NCBI GenBank assembly: GCA_003511785.1
Contig: DOIS01000037.1
Coordinates: 1-15,202, forward strand
Direction: 5' to 3'
Length of the DNA stretch: 15,202 nucleotides
Source of the DNA: Paracoccaceae bacterium
GTDB lineage: Bacteria; Pseudomonadota; Alphaproteobacteria; Rhodobacterales; Rhodobacteraceae
Shown: positions 7,707 to 14,546 of the stretch, in pieces
How the letters are laid out: each line of letters opens with the position of its first letter
How positions within the stretch are numbered: position 1 is the stretch's first letter
Made by a program: the position numbers and the translations under genes
The notes under the pieces: model-generated
What the model was told of the DNA's origin: nothing
Databases searched by the model: none
What the model saw: only the letters and a program-made list of their open reading frames with translations

Positions 7707-7735
7707 GGAATATGAAGTGGCGCGCAACAATGCAA
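7707..7735 (-). promoter_or_regulatory. Weak candidate sigma-70-like promoter for ccr
   Basis: In the 109-base gap before ccr, TTGCAT (7735-7730) and TATTCC (7712-7707) are separated by 17 bases. This would place transcription start near 7700 and give a leader of about 45-50 nt. Each hexamer matches the consensus at only three of six positions. An AT-rich stretch just upstream (7740-7761) could be an UP element. Co-transcription from the acyltransferase gene is the alternative. Confidence 0.25.
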
Positions 7736-7761
7736 CCGCCCAACCCGGTTATTTTGTAACT

Positions 7762-9174
7762 TTATGACCCCGCGGGTGCAGAAACCTCTTTTGCAGGTGC
7801 GGCAAGCGCCGGGTCGGAGGGCGGGATCAGGTGCCGGATCGAATTGGCGTAGTAGCGCAGCAGGTCGACCTCGTCGGGGTTGGCGGCATAACGGCCGTCC
7901 TGTTCGATCAGCACGCGGCGTTCCAGCAGATGCCGCAGCCCGACCTCGACCGCGTAATCGCGGTTGTGGCGCGGCAGGTGGACATGGGCATGGGGCAGCG
8001 CGGCGACCATCTCGCCCATGCCGATCTCGATCTCGGCCCGGCTCATGGGACTGTGCTGCAGGATCATCCAGGACACCACCGGCACCGGCAGGATCGGCAC
8101 GATCTGCCCGATCTTGCGCATCAGGTGGCGGGCCAGTGCCCGGGTCGGATCGCCGGGTGTCTCGTATCGGAAGGCACGAAGCGAGACCGGCGTGCCGAAA
8201 CTGACCGCTGCATAGCCGAAACGGTGATAGCGCCCGGTCAGGCGCAGCCAGATCTGGTAGAGCCCCTTGGCCGCCACCTTGTCGATGCGCGCGTTGAAGC
8301 GCCGGTCGCGGCTCGAGGCGGCCTCGATCAGGATGCGGTCCTCGAGCACCCGGTCGTAGTTCAGCGCGACCGGCACGAAGACCACGTCGCGCCCCTCGGG
8401 ATCGTGACCGTCGATGATGTAGTTCAGCAGCCCCAGCTTGGGCGGCGTCAAGGCCCCGGTCTGCGACAGCCCGCCCTCGGGGAACATGGCCTGGGTCACG
8501 CCGCCGTCGGTGGCGAGCCGCACATACCGGGCGAGCACCCGGCGATAGAGCTCGTTGCGGGACTGACGCCGGATGAAATAGGCACCCATCGCCCGGATCA
8601 GCCGCGACAACGGCCAGACCTGCGCCCATTCGCCCACCGCATAGGACAGCGCCGAACGTTCGGCAGCCAGATAGGTGACCAGCACGTAATCCATGTTCGA
8701 GCGATGGTTCATCACGAAGATCACCGTCGCCTGCGGGTCGATCCGTTGCAGCGCGCCCTCGTCGAGATGACCCAGACGCACCCGGTAGAAAGAGTTCGAC
8801 AGGAAGCGCGCCGCGCGGATGGCGAAGCCGAAATAGGCGGTGGCCGAGAACGACGGCACGATCTCGCGCGCATAGCGCTTGGCCTGCTCGAAGGCGACGC
8901 TTTCGGGGATGCCCTCGGCGCGGGCGTGGTCGGCGATGGCTTCGCTCACCTGCGGGTCATAGATCAGCCGCTGGATCATGTCGTGACGGCGGGCCAGCTT
9001 GAAGGGCTGGATCGGGCGCTCGAGCTTCTCGTTCAGCTTGGACACCGCGCGTTCCAGGCGCCGGCGGAAGAACCAGCGCACAGAGGGGAACAGGAAGTGC
9101 GACGCGAAAGTGACCACCGCGAAGCCGAGCAAAAGAATCAACAGCCAGAGCGGCATTTCCACGGTGCGAAACAT
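7762..9174 (-). CDS. PlsB-like glycerol-3-phosphate acyltransferase
   Basis: This membrane-associated acyltransferase is expected to acylate glycerol-3-phosphate or a related acceptor in phospholipid synthesis. From the ATG at 9174 it has 470 residues, much shorter than E. coli PlsB (about 800). A hydrophobic helix at about 8-25 (PLWLLILLLGFAVVTFA) is followed by the four acyltransferase blocks: NHRSNMD (156-162, the HX4D catalytic pair), GAYFIRRQ (197-204), FPEGGLSQTG (231-240) and VPVALNYDR (267-275). The in-frame extension upstream of 9174 is Arg/Cys-rich and overlaps the bfr promoter region, so it is rejected. No strong ribosome site is visible, and the ATG at 9156 is an alternative start. 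The gene is divergent from the bacterioferritin gene (137-base shared gap) and upstream of ccr on the same strand. Lysophosphatidate acyltransferase activity cannot be excluded. Confidence 0.85.
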   Translation of the reverse strand: MFRTVEMPLWLLILLLGFAVVTFASHFLFPSVRWFFRRRLERAVSKLNEKLERPIQPFKLARRHDMIQRLIYDPQVSEAIADHARAEGIPESVAFEQAKRYAREIVPSFSATAYFGFAIRAARFLSNSFYRVRLGHLDEGALQRIDPQATVIFVMNHRSNMDYVLVTYLAAERSALSYAVGEWAQVWPLSRLIRAMGAYFIRRQSRNELYRRVLARYVRLATDGGVTQAMFPEGGLSQTGALTPPKLGLLNYIIDGHDPEGRDVVFVPVALNYDRVLEDRILIEAASSRDRRFNARIDKVAAKGLYQIWLRLTGRYHRFGYAAVSFGTPVSLRAFRYETPGDPTRALARHLMRKIGQIVPILPVPVVSWMILQHSPMSRAEIEIGMGEMVAALPHAHVHLPRHNRDYAVEVGLRHLLERRVLIEQDGRYAANPDEVDLLRYYANSIRHLIPPSDPALAAPAKEVSAPAGS

Positions 9175-9311
9175 GGGAACGTGGATACACCGCTTTGCCG
9201 TCCCGGGACAGCCGCGACAATTCGCACGCCTCCGTGATGCAACAACCCTGCACCGGCCGCGTTGCCCCCGCGAGTTTGATTGAGACGACGCAAACCCGAA
9301 AGGAGACGGCC

Positions 9312-9803
9312 ATGAAAGGCGCCGAGACATCCCTCAAGCATCTGCAGCGCGCGCTGACGATGGAGCTGACCACGGTCAACACCTATCTCTACCAGGAGCG
9401 GCAACTGGACGATTGGGGCGTCGATCGGCTGGCCAAGCGGATGCGCCAGGAGATCGACGAGGAACGGGAACATGCCAACCTGTTCCTGACCCGCCTGCTG
9501 TTCCTGGAAGGCACTGCCGACATGCAGACGCTGGACGAGATCACACCGCCCAAATCGGTGCGCGACATCTTCGACACGCAGCTGAAGATGGAACTGGAGG
9601 CGCGTGAATATTACGACAAGGCCGCGCGCGAATGCCGCGAGGCGGGCGACTTGGGCTCGTTCGAGTTGTTCATGCGGATCCTCAAGGACGAGGAAGAGCA
9701 TGTCGATTTCGTCGAGGAACAGTTCGACCTGATGGAGTTGATGGGCGAGCAGCTTTACATCGCGCGGCAGGTCTCCTCGGTGGTCGAGGGCGAGGACGAC
9801 TGA
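9312..9803 (+). CDS. bfr: Bacterioferritin-type iron-storage protein lacking the haem-ligand Met
   Basis: This 163-residue ferritin-like four-helix protein is expected to form a 24-subunit shell that oxidises and stores iron. The ATG at 9312 follows AAGGAGACGGCC, a good ribosome site. The N-terminus MKGAETSLKHL and the length match bacterioferritin. All six ferroxidase ligands fall at the E. coli numbering: Glu18, Glu51, His54, Glu94, Glu127 and His130 (DEEREH, KMELEA, KDEEEHVDF). Residue 52, the haem-coordinating Met of E. coli Bfr, is Arg here, so this subunit probably cannot bind haem at the dimer interface. Some bacteria have a second, Met52-containing Bfr subunit that co-assembles with it; none is in this window. 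It is transcribed divergently from the acyltransferase gene. I saw no recognisable iron-responsive operator in 9175-9311. Confidence 0.92.
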   Translation: MKGAETSLKHLQRALTMELTTVNTYLYQERQLDDWGVDRLAKRMRQEIDEEREHANLFLTRLLFLEGTADMQTLDEITPPKSVRDIFDTQLKMELEAREYYDKAARECREAGDLGSFELFMRILKDEEEHVDFVEEQFDLMELMGEQLYIARQVSSVVEGEDD

Positions 9804-9834
9804 TCGCGGTCGCCCCCAAACGGAACCGCATGGC

Positions 9835-9857
9835 GCCCGCCTCGCATTGGGGCGGGC
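9835..9857 (+). terminator. Hairpin downstream of bfr
   Basis: GCCCGCC (9835-9841) and GGCGGGC (9851-9857) pair 31 bases after the bfr stop codon, with a 9-nt loop. There is no T-run, so termination would be weak or factor-assisted. A larger repeat element with further hairpins follows at 9913-10011. Confidence 0.4.
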
Positions 9858-9912
9858 ACTTGGTGGCGGCCGGTCCACGCCATTCCCCAGTGGCTCCCGC
9901 CCGCTGCGGCGC

Positions 9913-10011
9913 CGGCCCTGCGGGCCGCCTCCTCGCGGTTGGGCCGAGCGGCGCGTGCCGCGCCGCTGCGAGGCGCTGCCTCGCGCTCCGAAGTATTTTG
10001 GCAAGAGGAAG
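9913..10011 (+). repeat. Compound intergenic repeat, copy B: hairpins plus TATTT tail
   Basis: Three hairpins follow one another on the plus strand: CGGCCC-TGC-GGGCCG (9913-9927), GCGGCGCG-TGC-CGCGCCGC (9948-9966) and GCGAGGC-GCT-GCCTCGC (9968-9984), each with a 3-nt loop. The tail GAAGTATTTTGGCAAGAG (9990-10007) then AAG follows. Like copy A it lies downstream of a gene on its own strand (here bfr), shares the block GCGCGTGCCGCGC, and ends in the TATTT/CAA/AAG tail. It fills most of the 375-base gap 9804-10178 between bfr and ecm. Confidence 0.6.
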
Positions 10012-10093
10012 CCGGGGCGCGCGCTCAACAGTTCGCGCGTCGGCACATGAACCGGATCGGCGACAGCACGCCACTACGTCGCCGCGTTTCTTT

Positions 10094-10108
10094 CGCTGCG
10101 ACGCAGCG
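10094..10108 (+). promoter_or_regulatory. Inverted repeat upstream of ecm
   Basis: CGCTGCG-A-CGCAGCG (arms 10094-10100 and 10102-10108) lies about 70 bases before the ecm start. It is preceded by TTTCTTT and followed by a less GC-rich stretch (10109-10165) where the ecm promoter should be. It could be an operator or part of a leader. The single-base spacer favours a DNA-binding site over an RNA hairpin. The regulator is unknown, and I could not place -35/-10 boxes confidently. Confidence 0.3.
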
Positions 10109-10178
10109 CGACTCTGGACACGCAACATTCTTTCGCATATCACCGTCGCGATGCATTTATCTGACCGGAGTGCCCACC

Positions 10179-12146
10179 ATGTCGCAGGCGCAGAAAGACC
10201 GTCCCTGGCTGATCCGAACCTATGCCGGCCATTCGACGGCCACGGCATCGAACGCGCTCTACCGCAACAACCTGGCCAAGGGGCAGACCGGGCTGTCCGT
10301 GGCCTTCGATCTGCCCACACAGACGGGCTATGACAGCGACCACGTGCTGGCCCGCGGCGAGGTCGGCAAGGTCGGCGTGCCGATCTGCCACCTGGGCGAC
10401 ATGCGCACGCTGTTCGATCAGATTCCGCTGGAACAGATGAACACCTCGATGACGATCAACGCGACCGCGCCCTGGCTGCTGGCGCTCTATATCGCGGTGG
10501 CCGAGGAACAGGGGGCGGATGTCTCGAAGCTGCAGGGCACGGTGCAGAACGACCTGATCAAGGAGTATCTCAGCCGCGGCACCTATGTCTGCCCGCCGAA
10601 ACCTTCGCTGCGGATGATCGCGGACGTGGCCGAGTATTGCTATACCAACGTGCCGAAATGGAACCCGATGAACGTGTGTTCCTATCACCTGCAAGAGGCC
10701 GGCGCCACGCCCGAGCAGGAGCTGGCCTTTGCCCTGGCCACGGCGATCGCCGTCCTGGACGAGTTGCGCCCGCGCGTGCCCGAGGAGGATTTCCCCACGG
10801 TGGTGGGCCGGATCTCGTTCTTCGTCAACGCGGGCATCCGCTTCGTCACCGAGATGTGCAAGATGCGCGCCTTCGTCGATCTCTGGGACGAGATCTGCGA
10901 AGAGCGTTACGGCGTCACCGACCCGAAATTCCGCCGCTTCCGCTACGGGGTGCAGGTCAATTCACTGGGCCTGACCGAGCAGCAGCCCGAGAACAACGTC
11001 TATCGCATCCTGATCGAGATGCTGGCGGTCACGCTGTCCAAGAAGGCGCGGGCCCGCGCCGTGCAGTTGCCTGCCTGGAACGAGGCGTTGGGCCTGCCAC
11101 GGCCCTGGGACCAACAATGGTCGATGCGGATGCAGCAGATCCTGGCCTATGAGACCGATCTGCTGGAATACGAGGACTTGTTCGACGGCAACCCCGCGGT
11201 CGATGCGCGGGTCGAGGCGTTGAAAGAGGGCGCGCGAGCGGAGCTCGCCAATCTCGACAGCATGGGCGGCGCGATCTCGGCCATCGACTACATGAAGGGA
11301 CGGCTGGTCGAGTCGAACGCCGACCGGGTGAGCCGGATCGAGTCCGGCGAGACCGTGGTGGTGGGCGTCAACAAGTTCACCAGCACCGAGCCCTCGCCCC
11401 TGATGGGCGAGGATGGCGGCATCATGGTGGTCGATGCGGGCGTCGAGCAGGACCAGATCGACCGGCTGAACGCCTGGCGCGAGAGCCGCGACACGGCGGC
11501 CGTGGAAAAGGCGCTGGCCGATCTGCGCGCGGCGGCGCAGAGCGGCGCCAACGTGATGGCACCCTCGATCGCGGCGGCCAAGGCCGGCGTCACCACCGGC
11601 GAGTGGGCCGAGCAGATGCGCGCGGTGCACGGCACCTATCGCGGCCCCACCGGGGTCTCGGCCTCGGTCTCCAACAAGACCCAGGGGCTGGACGATCTGC
11701 GTGCCGCAGTGGACGCGGTCAGCGACAAGCTGGGCCGCCGCCTGAAATTCCTGATGGGCAAGCCCGGCCTCGACGGGCATTCCAACGGCGCCGAACAGAT
11801 CGCCTTCCGCGCCCGCGACTGCGGCATGGACATCACCTATGAAGGCATCCGCCTGACCCCGGAAGAGATCGTCGCCGCTGCCGAGAAGGACGCGGCGCAT
11901 GTGATCGGCCTGTCGGTTCTCTCGGGCAGCCACGTGCCCTTGGTCGAGGAAGTGATGCGCCGGCTGCGCGAGGCGGACCTGGGCGATGTGCCGGTCGTGG
12001 TCGGGGGGATCATTCCCGAAGAGGACGCCGCGCGGCTCAAGGCTATGGGCGTGTCGAAGGTCTATACGCCCAAGGATTTCGAATTGAATACGATCATGCG
12101 CGATATTGTCGAATTGGCCGAACCGAAGGAAATTGCCGCCGAGTAA
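10179..12146 (+). CDS. ecm: Ethylmalonyl-CoA mutase (coenzyme B12-dependent)
   Basis: This adenosylcobalamin enzyme converts (2R)-ethylmalonyl-CoA to (2S)-methylsuccinyl-CoA, after Ccr and an epimerase. The start at 10179 (MSQAQKDRPWL) is set by GGAG eight bases upstream and by the family N-terminus; in-frame codons upstream run through the repeat element. The 655 residues fuse the TIM-barrel catalytic domain (about 1-510), with YAGHSTATASNALYR (15-29) and GLSVAFDLPTQTGYDSDH (38-55), to a C-terminal B12 domain. That domain has DGHSNG (532-537, His534 as lower axial ligand), SVLSGSH (579-585) and VVGG (607-610). Length and motifs fit the MeaA/Ecm group; methylmalonyl-CoA mutases usually exceed 700 residues. 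A strong terminator follows. Confidence 0.96.
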   Translation: MSQAQKDRPWLIRTYAGHSTATASNALYRNNLAKGQTGLSVAFDLPTQTGYDSDHVLARGEVGKVGVPICHLGDMRTLFDQIPLEQMNTSMTINATAPWLLALYIAVAEEQGADVSKLQGTVQNDLIKEYLSRGTYVCPPKPSLRMIADVAEYCYTNVPKWNPMNVCSYHLQEAGATPEQELAFALATAIAVLDELRPRVPEEDFPTVVGRISFFVNAGIRFVTEMCKMRAFVDLWDEICEERYGVTDPKFRRFRYGVQVNSLGLTEQQPENNVYRILIEMLAVTLSKKARARAVQLPAWNEALGLPRPWDQQWSMRMQQILAYETDLLEYEDLFDGNPAVDARVEALKEGARAELANLDSMGGAISAIDYMKGRLVESNADRVSRIESGETVVVGVNKFTSTEPSPLMGEDGGIMVVDAGVEQDQIDRLNAWRESRDTAAVEKALADLRAAAQSGANVMAPSIAAAKAGVTTGEWAEQMRAVHGTYRGPTGVSASVSNKTQGLDDLRAAVDAVSDKLGRRLKFLMGKPGLDGHSNGAEQIAFRARDCGMDITYEGIRLTPEEIVAAAEKDAAHVIGLSVLSGSHVPLVEEVMRRLREADLGDVPVVVGGIIPEEDAARLKAMGVSKVYTPKDFELNTIMRDIVELAEPKEIAAE

Positions 12147-12174
12147 TTCAGAGACTCACGGAAGCGTGATTGAA

Positions 12175-12210
12175 ACGGGCGGCAAAAAGCCGCCCGTCTT
12201 TGTTTTTTTT
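12175..12210 (+). terminator. Rho-independent terminator of ecm
   Basis: ACGGGCGGC (12175-12183) and GCCGCCCGT (12189-12197) form a perfect 9-bp stem with an AAAAA loop, followed by CTTTG and eight Ts (12203-12210). It begins 28 bases after the ecm stop codon. It is the clearest intrinsic terminator in the window. Confidence 0.95.
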
Positions 12211-12296
12211 GCCAATATGCCGCTGATCCGCGACGAGCTTTCGGTTACTTGAGGGGTAATGCAATTCGCAACCCTTCAATAAGAATGGACCAGATC

Positions 12297-12614
12297 ATGG
12301 CAATCGACCTCTCGGGAATGTCACGCAAGGAGTTGGAAAAACTCAAGGTGAACGTGGACAAGGCGTTGGACGCGGCCGAGGAGCGTGAGCGCCGGGACGC
12401 CCTGCAAGCCGCGCAGGACGCCGCGGCGCAATACGGCTATTCCCTGGACGAGTTGGCGGGCGCCGGAGGGACCGGGAAGAAACGCGCGAAATCCAGGCCG
12501 AAATACCGCAATCCCGACAACCCGGAACAGACCTGGTCGGGACGTGGGCGAAAACCGCAATGGGTGCATGATGCGCTGGCCCGGGGACGCGACATTACCG
12601 AATTGGAAATTTAA
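12297..12614 (+). CDS. H-NS family nucleoid-associated protein
   Basis: This is a 105-residue DNA-binding protein. The N-terminal half (about 8-45, SRKELEKLKVNVDKALDAAE...) is a charged coiled-coil for oligomerisation. The C-terminal half has the H-NS DNA-binding core YRNPDNPEQTWSGRGRKPQW (70-89), with the AT-hook-like GRGRKP loop that reads the minor groove of AT-rich DNA. The linker 57-68 is Gly/Lys-rich. The start MAIDLSGMSRKELEK is chosen by family resemblance. Another ATG at 12285 would add four residues, and neither has a strong ribosome site. It begins 150 bases after the ecm stop codon, past the ecm terminator, so it must have its own promoter in 12211-12284. It ends 17 bases before the phosphorylase gene, so the two are probably co-transcribed. 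As a xenogeneic silencer or nucleoid protein its targets are probably elsewhere. Confidence 0.92.
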   Translation: MAIDLSGMSRKELEKLKVNVDKALDAAEERERRDALQAAQDAAAQYGYSLDELAGAGGTGKKRAKSRPKYRNPDNPEQTWSGRGRKPQWVHDALARGRDITELEI

Positions 12615-12631
12615 GCGCGGGACAGTCCGGA

Positions 12632-13336
12632 ATGACAATTCATATCGGCGCCGAACCGGGGCAGATCGCCGAGACGGTGCTCATGCCCGGCGACCCCTAT
12701 CGCGCGAAATGGGCGGCGGAAACCTTTCTGGAAAGCCCCGAACTGGTGAACGAAACTCGGGGAATGCTCGGGTTTACCGGGCACTGGCGCGGCAATCGCG
12801 TGACCATCCAGGGCAGCGGCATGGGGATGCCCTCGCTGTCGATCTATGCCAACGAGTTGATCCGGGATTTCGGGGCGAAAACCCTGATCCGGATCGGCTC
12901 TTGCGGGGGGATGCAGGAGCATGTCGCGCTGCGTGACGTCATCATCGCCATGACCGCCAGTGCGGTGAGCACGCCGTCCGCGACCATCTTCCGCGAATTC
13001 GCCTTCGCTCCCTGTGCCGACTGGTCGCTCTTGCAGGCGGCGGCCGCGGCCGCCGGACGGAGGGAGGTGAAAACCCATGTGGGCGGGATCTATTCCTCGG
13101 ACGTGTTCTATGACGAGCGGCCCGACCTGAACGAACAGATGGTGCGCCACGGCATCCTCGGCGTCGAGATGGAGGCGGCCGAGCTTTACACGCTGGCCGC
13201 GCGCTATGGCTGCCGGGCCCTGGCGGTGCTGACCGTTTCGGACCACCTCTCCACCGGAGAGGCCCTACCCGCAGCCGAGCGGCAGAGCAGTTTCGGGGAC
13301 ATGGTCGAGATCGCACTCGAGGCCGCCTTCGCCTGA
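12632..13336 (+). CDS. deoD: Purine-nucleoside phosphorylase, DeoD type
   Basis: This hexameric-type enzyme cleaves purine (deoxy)ribonucleosides with phosphate to free base and (deoxy)ribose-1-phosphate for salvage. The 234 residues match E. coli DeoD in length and numbering: His4, Gly20, Arg24 (MPGDPYRAK), Arg43 (ETRGMLGFTG), Arg87 and Ser90 (RIGSCGG), the nucleoside-binding Glu179-Met180-Glu181 (GVEMEAAELY), catalytic Asp204 (VSDH) and Arg217 (AAERQ). All of the phosphate and nucleoside contacts I can check are present. The start at 12632 is 17 bases after the H-NS gene, with a modest CCGGA ribosome site, which points to an operon. 5'-Methylthioadenosine phosphorylase is excluded by the motif set. 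Confidence 0.95.
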   Translation: MTIHIGAEPGQIAETVLMPGDPYRAKWAAETFLESPELVNETRGMLGFTGHWRGNRVTIQGSGMGMPSLSIYANELIRDFGAKTLIRIGSCGGMQEHVALRDVIIAMTASAVSTPSATIFREFAFAPCADWSLLQAAAAAAGRREVKTHVGGIYSSDVFYDERPDLNEQMVRHGILGVEMEAAELYTLAARYGCRALAVLTVSDHLSTGEALPAAERQSSFGDMVEIALEAAFA

Positions 13337-13376
13337 AGGCCGCTCTTCGGCCCTTGCGGTGCTTTCGCGAGAAAGC
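13336..13376. terminator. Hairpin pair between convergent genes
   Basis: Two stems fill the 43-base gap between the convergent deoD and DUF1989 genes. GGCCG-CTCTT-CGGCC lies at 13338-13352, with flanking AA/TT pairing across a bulge. GCTTTC-GCGA-GAAAGC lies at 13361-13376, with a GNRA tetraloop. The arrangement suits a bidirectional terminator, although neither stem is followed by a long T-run. Confidence 0.55.
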
Positions 13377-13379
13377 CCG

Positions 13380-14258
13380 TCAGGGCTGACGAGCGGTCCC
13401 CGTGCGCCCGTGGCTGCGGTCGTAGCCGTTCGGAGCCGGCGGTCGCCAGCCCTCGAGCGCGCCGCGCGCCGGGGCGAATGTCTCGACCAGGAGCGGATGG
13501 CAGGCGGCGCTGTCGCTGGAATGCTCGGAAGAGCAATCCCCGCCGGGGCAGGTGCTGAGCGCGCCCAGCAGGTCGATCTCGGCGAAGAACTCGAGGTAGT
13601 CGCCAGGGCGTACCGGGCTGGCCTTCATGAAGTATTGTCCCGTGTCGGGGCTGAACCCGGTGCACATGAAGACGTTGAGCACGTCATGCGCATGCGCTTC
13701 GGCCTCCGCCAGGGGGAGCCGGGTCTCGTCGGCCAGGGCGCGGGTCAGGTTGGAATGGCAGCAATGGTGATACTGGCTGCCGGACAGCAGGTTGCCGGTA
13801 TAGGGGTCGCAGCGCGTGCCGATCACGTCATGCACCGACCCGCCGAAATCGTCCTTGCCATACCAGTCCAGCGTGTCGTCGATGATCGTGGCCATCGGGC
13901 GCAGCGCGGGAAAACTGCTCCACATCCGGTCGCCCGTGCTCAGATGCGTGCCGTGCAGCGCCCGGGTCTTGCCGGAATAGAACCGTTCGGACAGATCGGC
14001 AGCGTTCCAGAGGTTCAGATCGCCCACCTGGCTCCCCTTGACGGAAGAGATGCGAAACACATGGCCCGCCGGCACATGAAAACAGCGCGCGTCGCGCGGG
14101 GGCACAAGCACCTCGCCCGTCTTTTCCGCCGTCGCCCGTGCGCTCCGGTAGAGGTCGAGATCGGGCTGGGGCAGCGCGTCGACCGGGTAGCAGATCACCG
14201 GGGCGATGGAGCGGCGGGCATCTGCATCGGGCGGTGCCGGGTGCGTGGCATGGGACAT
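13380..14258 (-). CDS. DUF1989 (urea carboxylase-associated) family protein
   Basis: This 292-residue protein carries the DUF1989 fold. The visible family motifs are GSQVGDLNLWNAADLSERF (75-93), HDVIGTRCDPYTG (143-155), HHCCHSNL (164-171), HDVLNVFMCTGF (191-202) and CPGGDCS (237-243). The conserved Cys/His residues suggest a metal site. Shorter two-subunit members of this family, linked to urea carboxylase operons, are known to act as carboxyguanidine deiminase. This longer, single-gene version has no urea or guanidine carboxylase nearby, so its substrate is unknown; a C-N hydrolase on a small nitrogen compound is a guess. It starts at 14258 with GGAG upstream and lies downstream of the small cysteine protein on the same strand, separated by 72 bases. 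Confidence 0.82.
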   Translation of the reverse strand: MSHATHPAPPDADARRSIAPVICYPVDALPQPDLDLYRSARATAEKTGEVLVPPRDARCFHVPAGHVFRISSVKGSQVGDLNLWNAADLSERFYSGKTRALHGTHLSTGDRMWSSFPALRPMATIIDDTLDWYGKDDFGGSVHDVIGTRCDPYTGNLLSGSQYHHCCHSNLTRALADETRLPLAEAEAHAHDVLNVFMCTGFSPDTGQYFMKASPVRPGDYLEFFAEIDLLGALSTCPGGDCSSEHSSDSAACHPLLVETFAPARGALEGWRPPAPNGYDRSHGRTGTARQP

Positions 14259-14330
14259 GCGGGGGCTCCAGTGGCATGACGGGTGGGATCGATCCTGCCC
14301 GACCCCGGGCGCGGACGCCAGCCGTTCGCG

Positions 14331-14537
14331 TCAGGACGGCCCGCCCGGTCCCTTTTTTCGCAGGCAATCGCGGGGGGCCGTCTCGCTGACCACTTCCGCG
14401 CCGCAATAGGCGCAATGCCAGGTGCCGCGCGACCTGTCCTGCCGCCAGCGGCACTCGCGGGTCAGCGTGGTCGTTCGCCACTGCCACCAGAGATAGAGCA
14501 GCACACCCACGAGGAGGACGATCAGGATCACCGGCAT
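14331..14537 (-). CDS. Small membrane-anchored protein with four cysteines
   Basis: This 68-residue protein has an N-terminal hydrophobic helix (about 2-20, PVILIVLLVGVLLYLWWQW) and a soluble tail with Cys29, Cys42, Cys45 and Cys58 (ECRWRQD, HCAYCGAE, PRDCL). The C-x12-C-x2-C-x12-C spacing looks like a zinc-ribbon or rubredoxin-like knuckle. Small CRWR...CxxCGAE proteins occur in alphaproteobacteria, but I know no function. A purine-rich GGACGGGGG precedes the ATG at 14537, nine bases after the sulfotransferase stop codon, so the two genes are almost certainly co-transcribed. Whether the tail faces the cytoplasm or the periplasm is not clear from the charges. Confidence 0.8.
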   Translation of the reverse strand: MPVILIVLLVGVLLYLWWQWRTTTLTRECRWRQDRSRGTWHCAYCGAEVVSETAPRDCLRKKGPGGPS

Positions 14538-14546
14538 TCCCCCGTC

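Noticed and set aside
7653..7761. Possible PccR/ScfR-type operator (TTTGCAA-N4-TTGCAAA) upstream of ccr
   Set aside because: GCAACAATGCAA at about 7724-7735 has two GCAA strings, but in direct orientation with the wrong spacing. It does not form the palindrome.
7831..9237. 468-codon plus-strand frame opposite the acyltransferase
   Set aside because: It has no motifs and a His/Arg/Asp-rich shadow composition. The minus strand holds four ordered acyltransferase blocks.
9195..9311. Upstream in-frame extension of the bacterioferritin gene
   Set aside because: The family N-terminus MKG and a strong ribosome site fix the start at 9312. The extension runs through the divergent promoter gap.
9175..9330. 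Upstream in-frame extension of the acyltransferase gene
   Set aside because: The extension is Arg/Ser/Cys-rich and unlike the family. It would cover the whole divergent intergenic region and the start of bfr.
10962..11933. Minus-strand frame inside ecm
   Set aside because: It is antisense to a complete B12-dependent mutase and has no motif or ribosome site.
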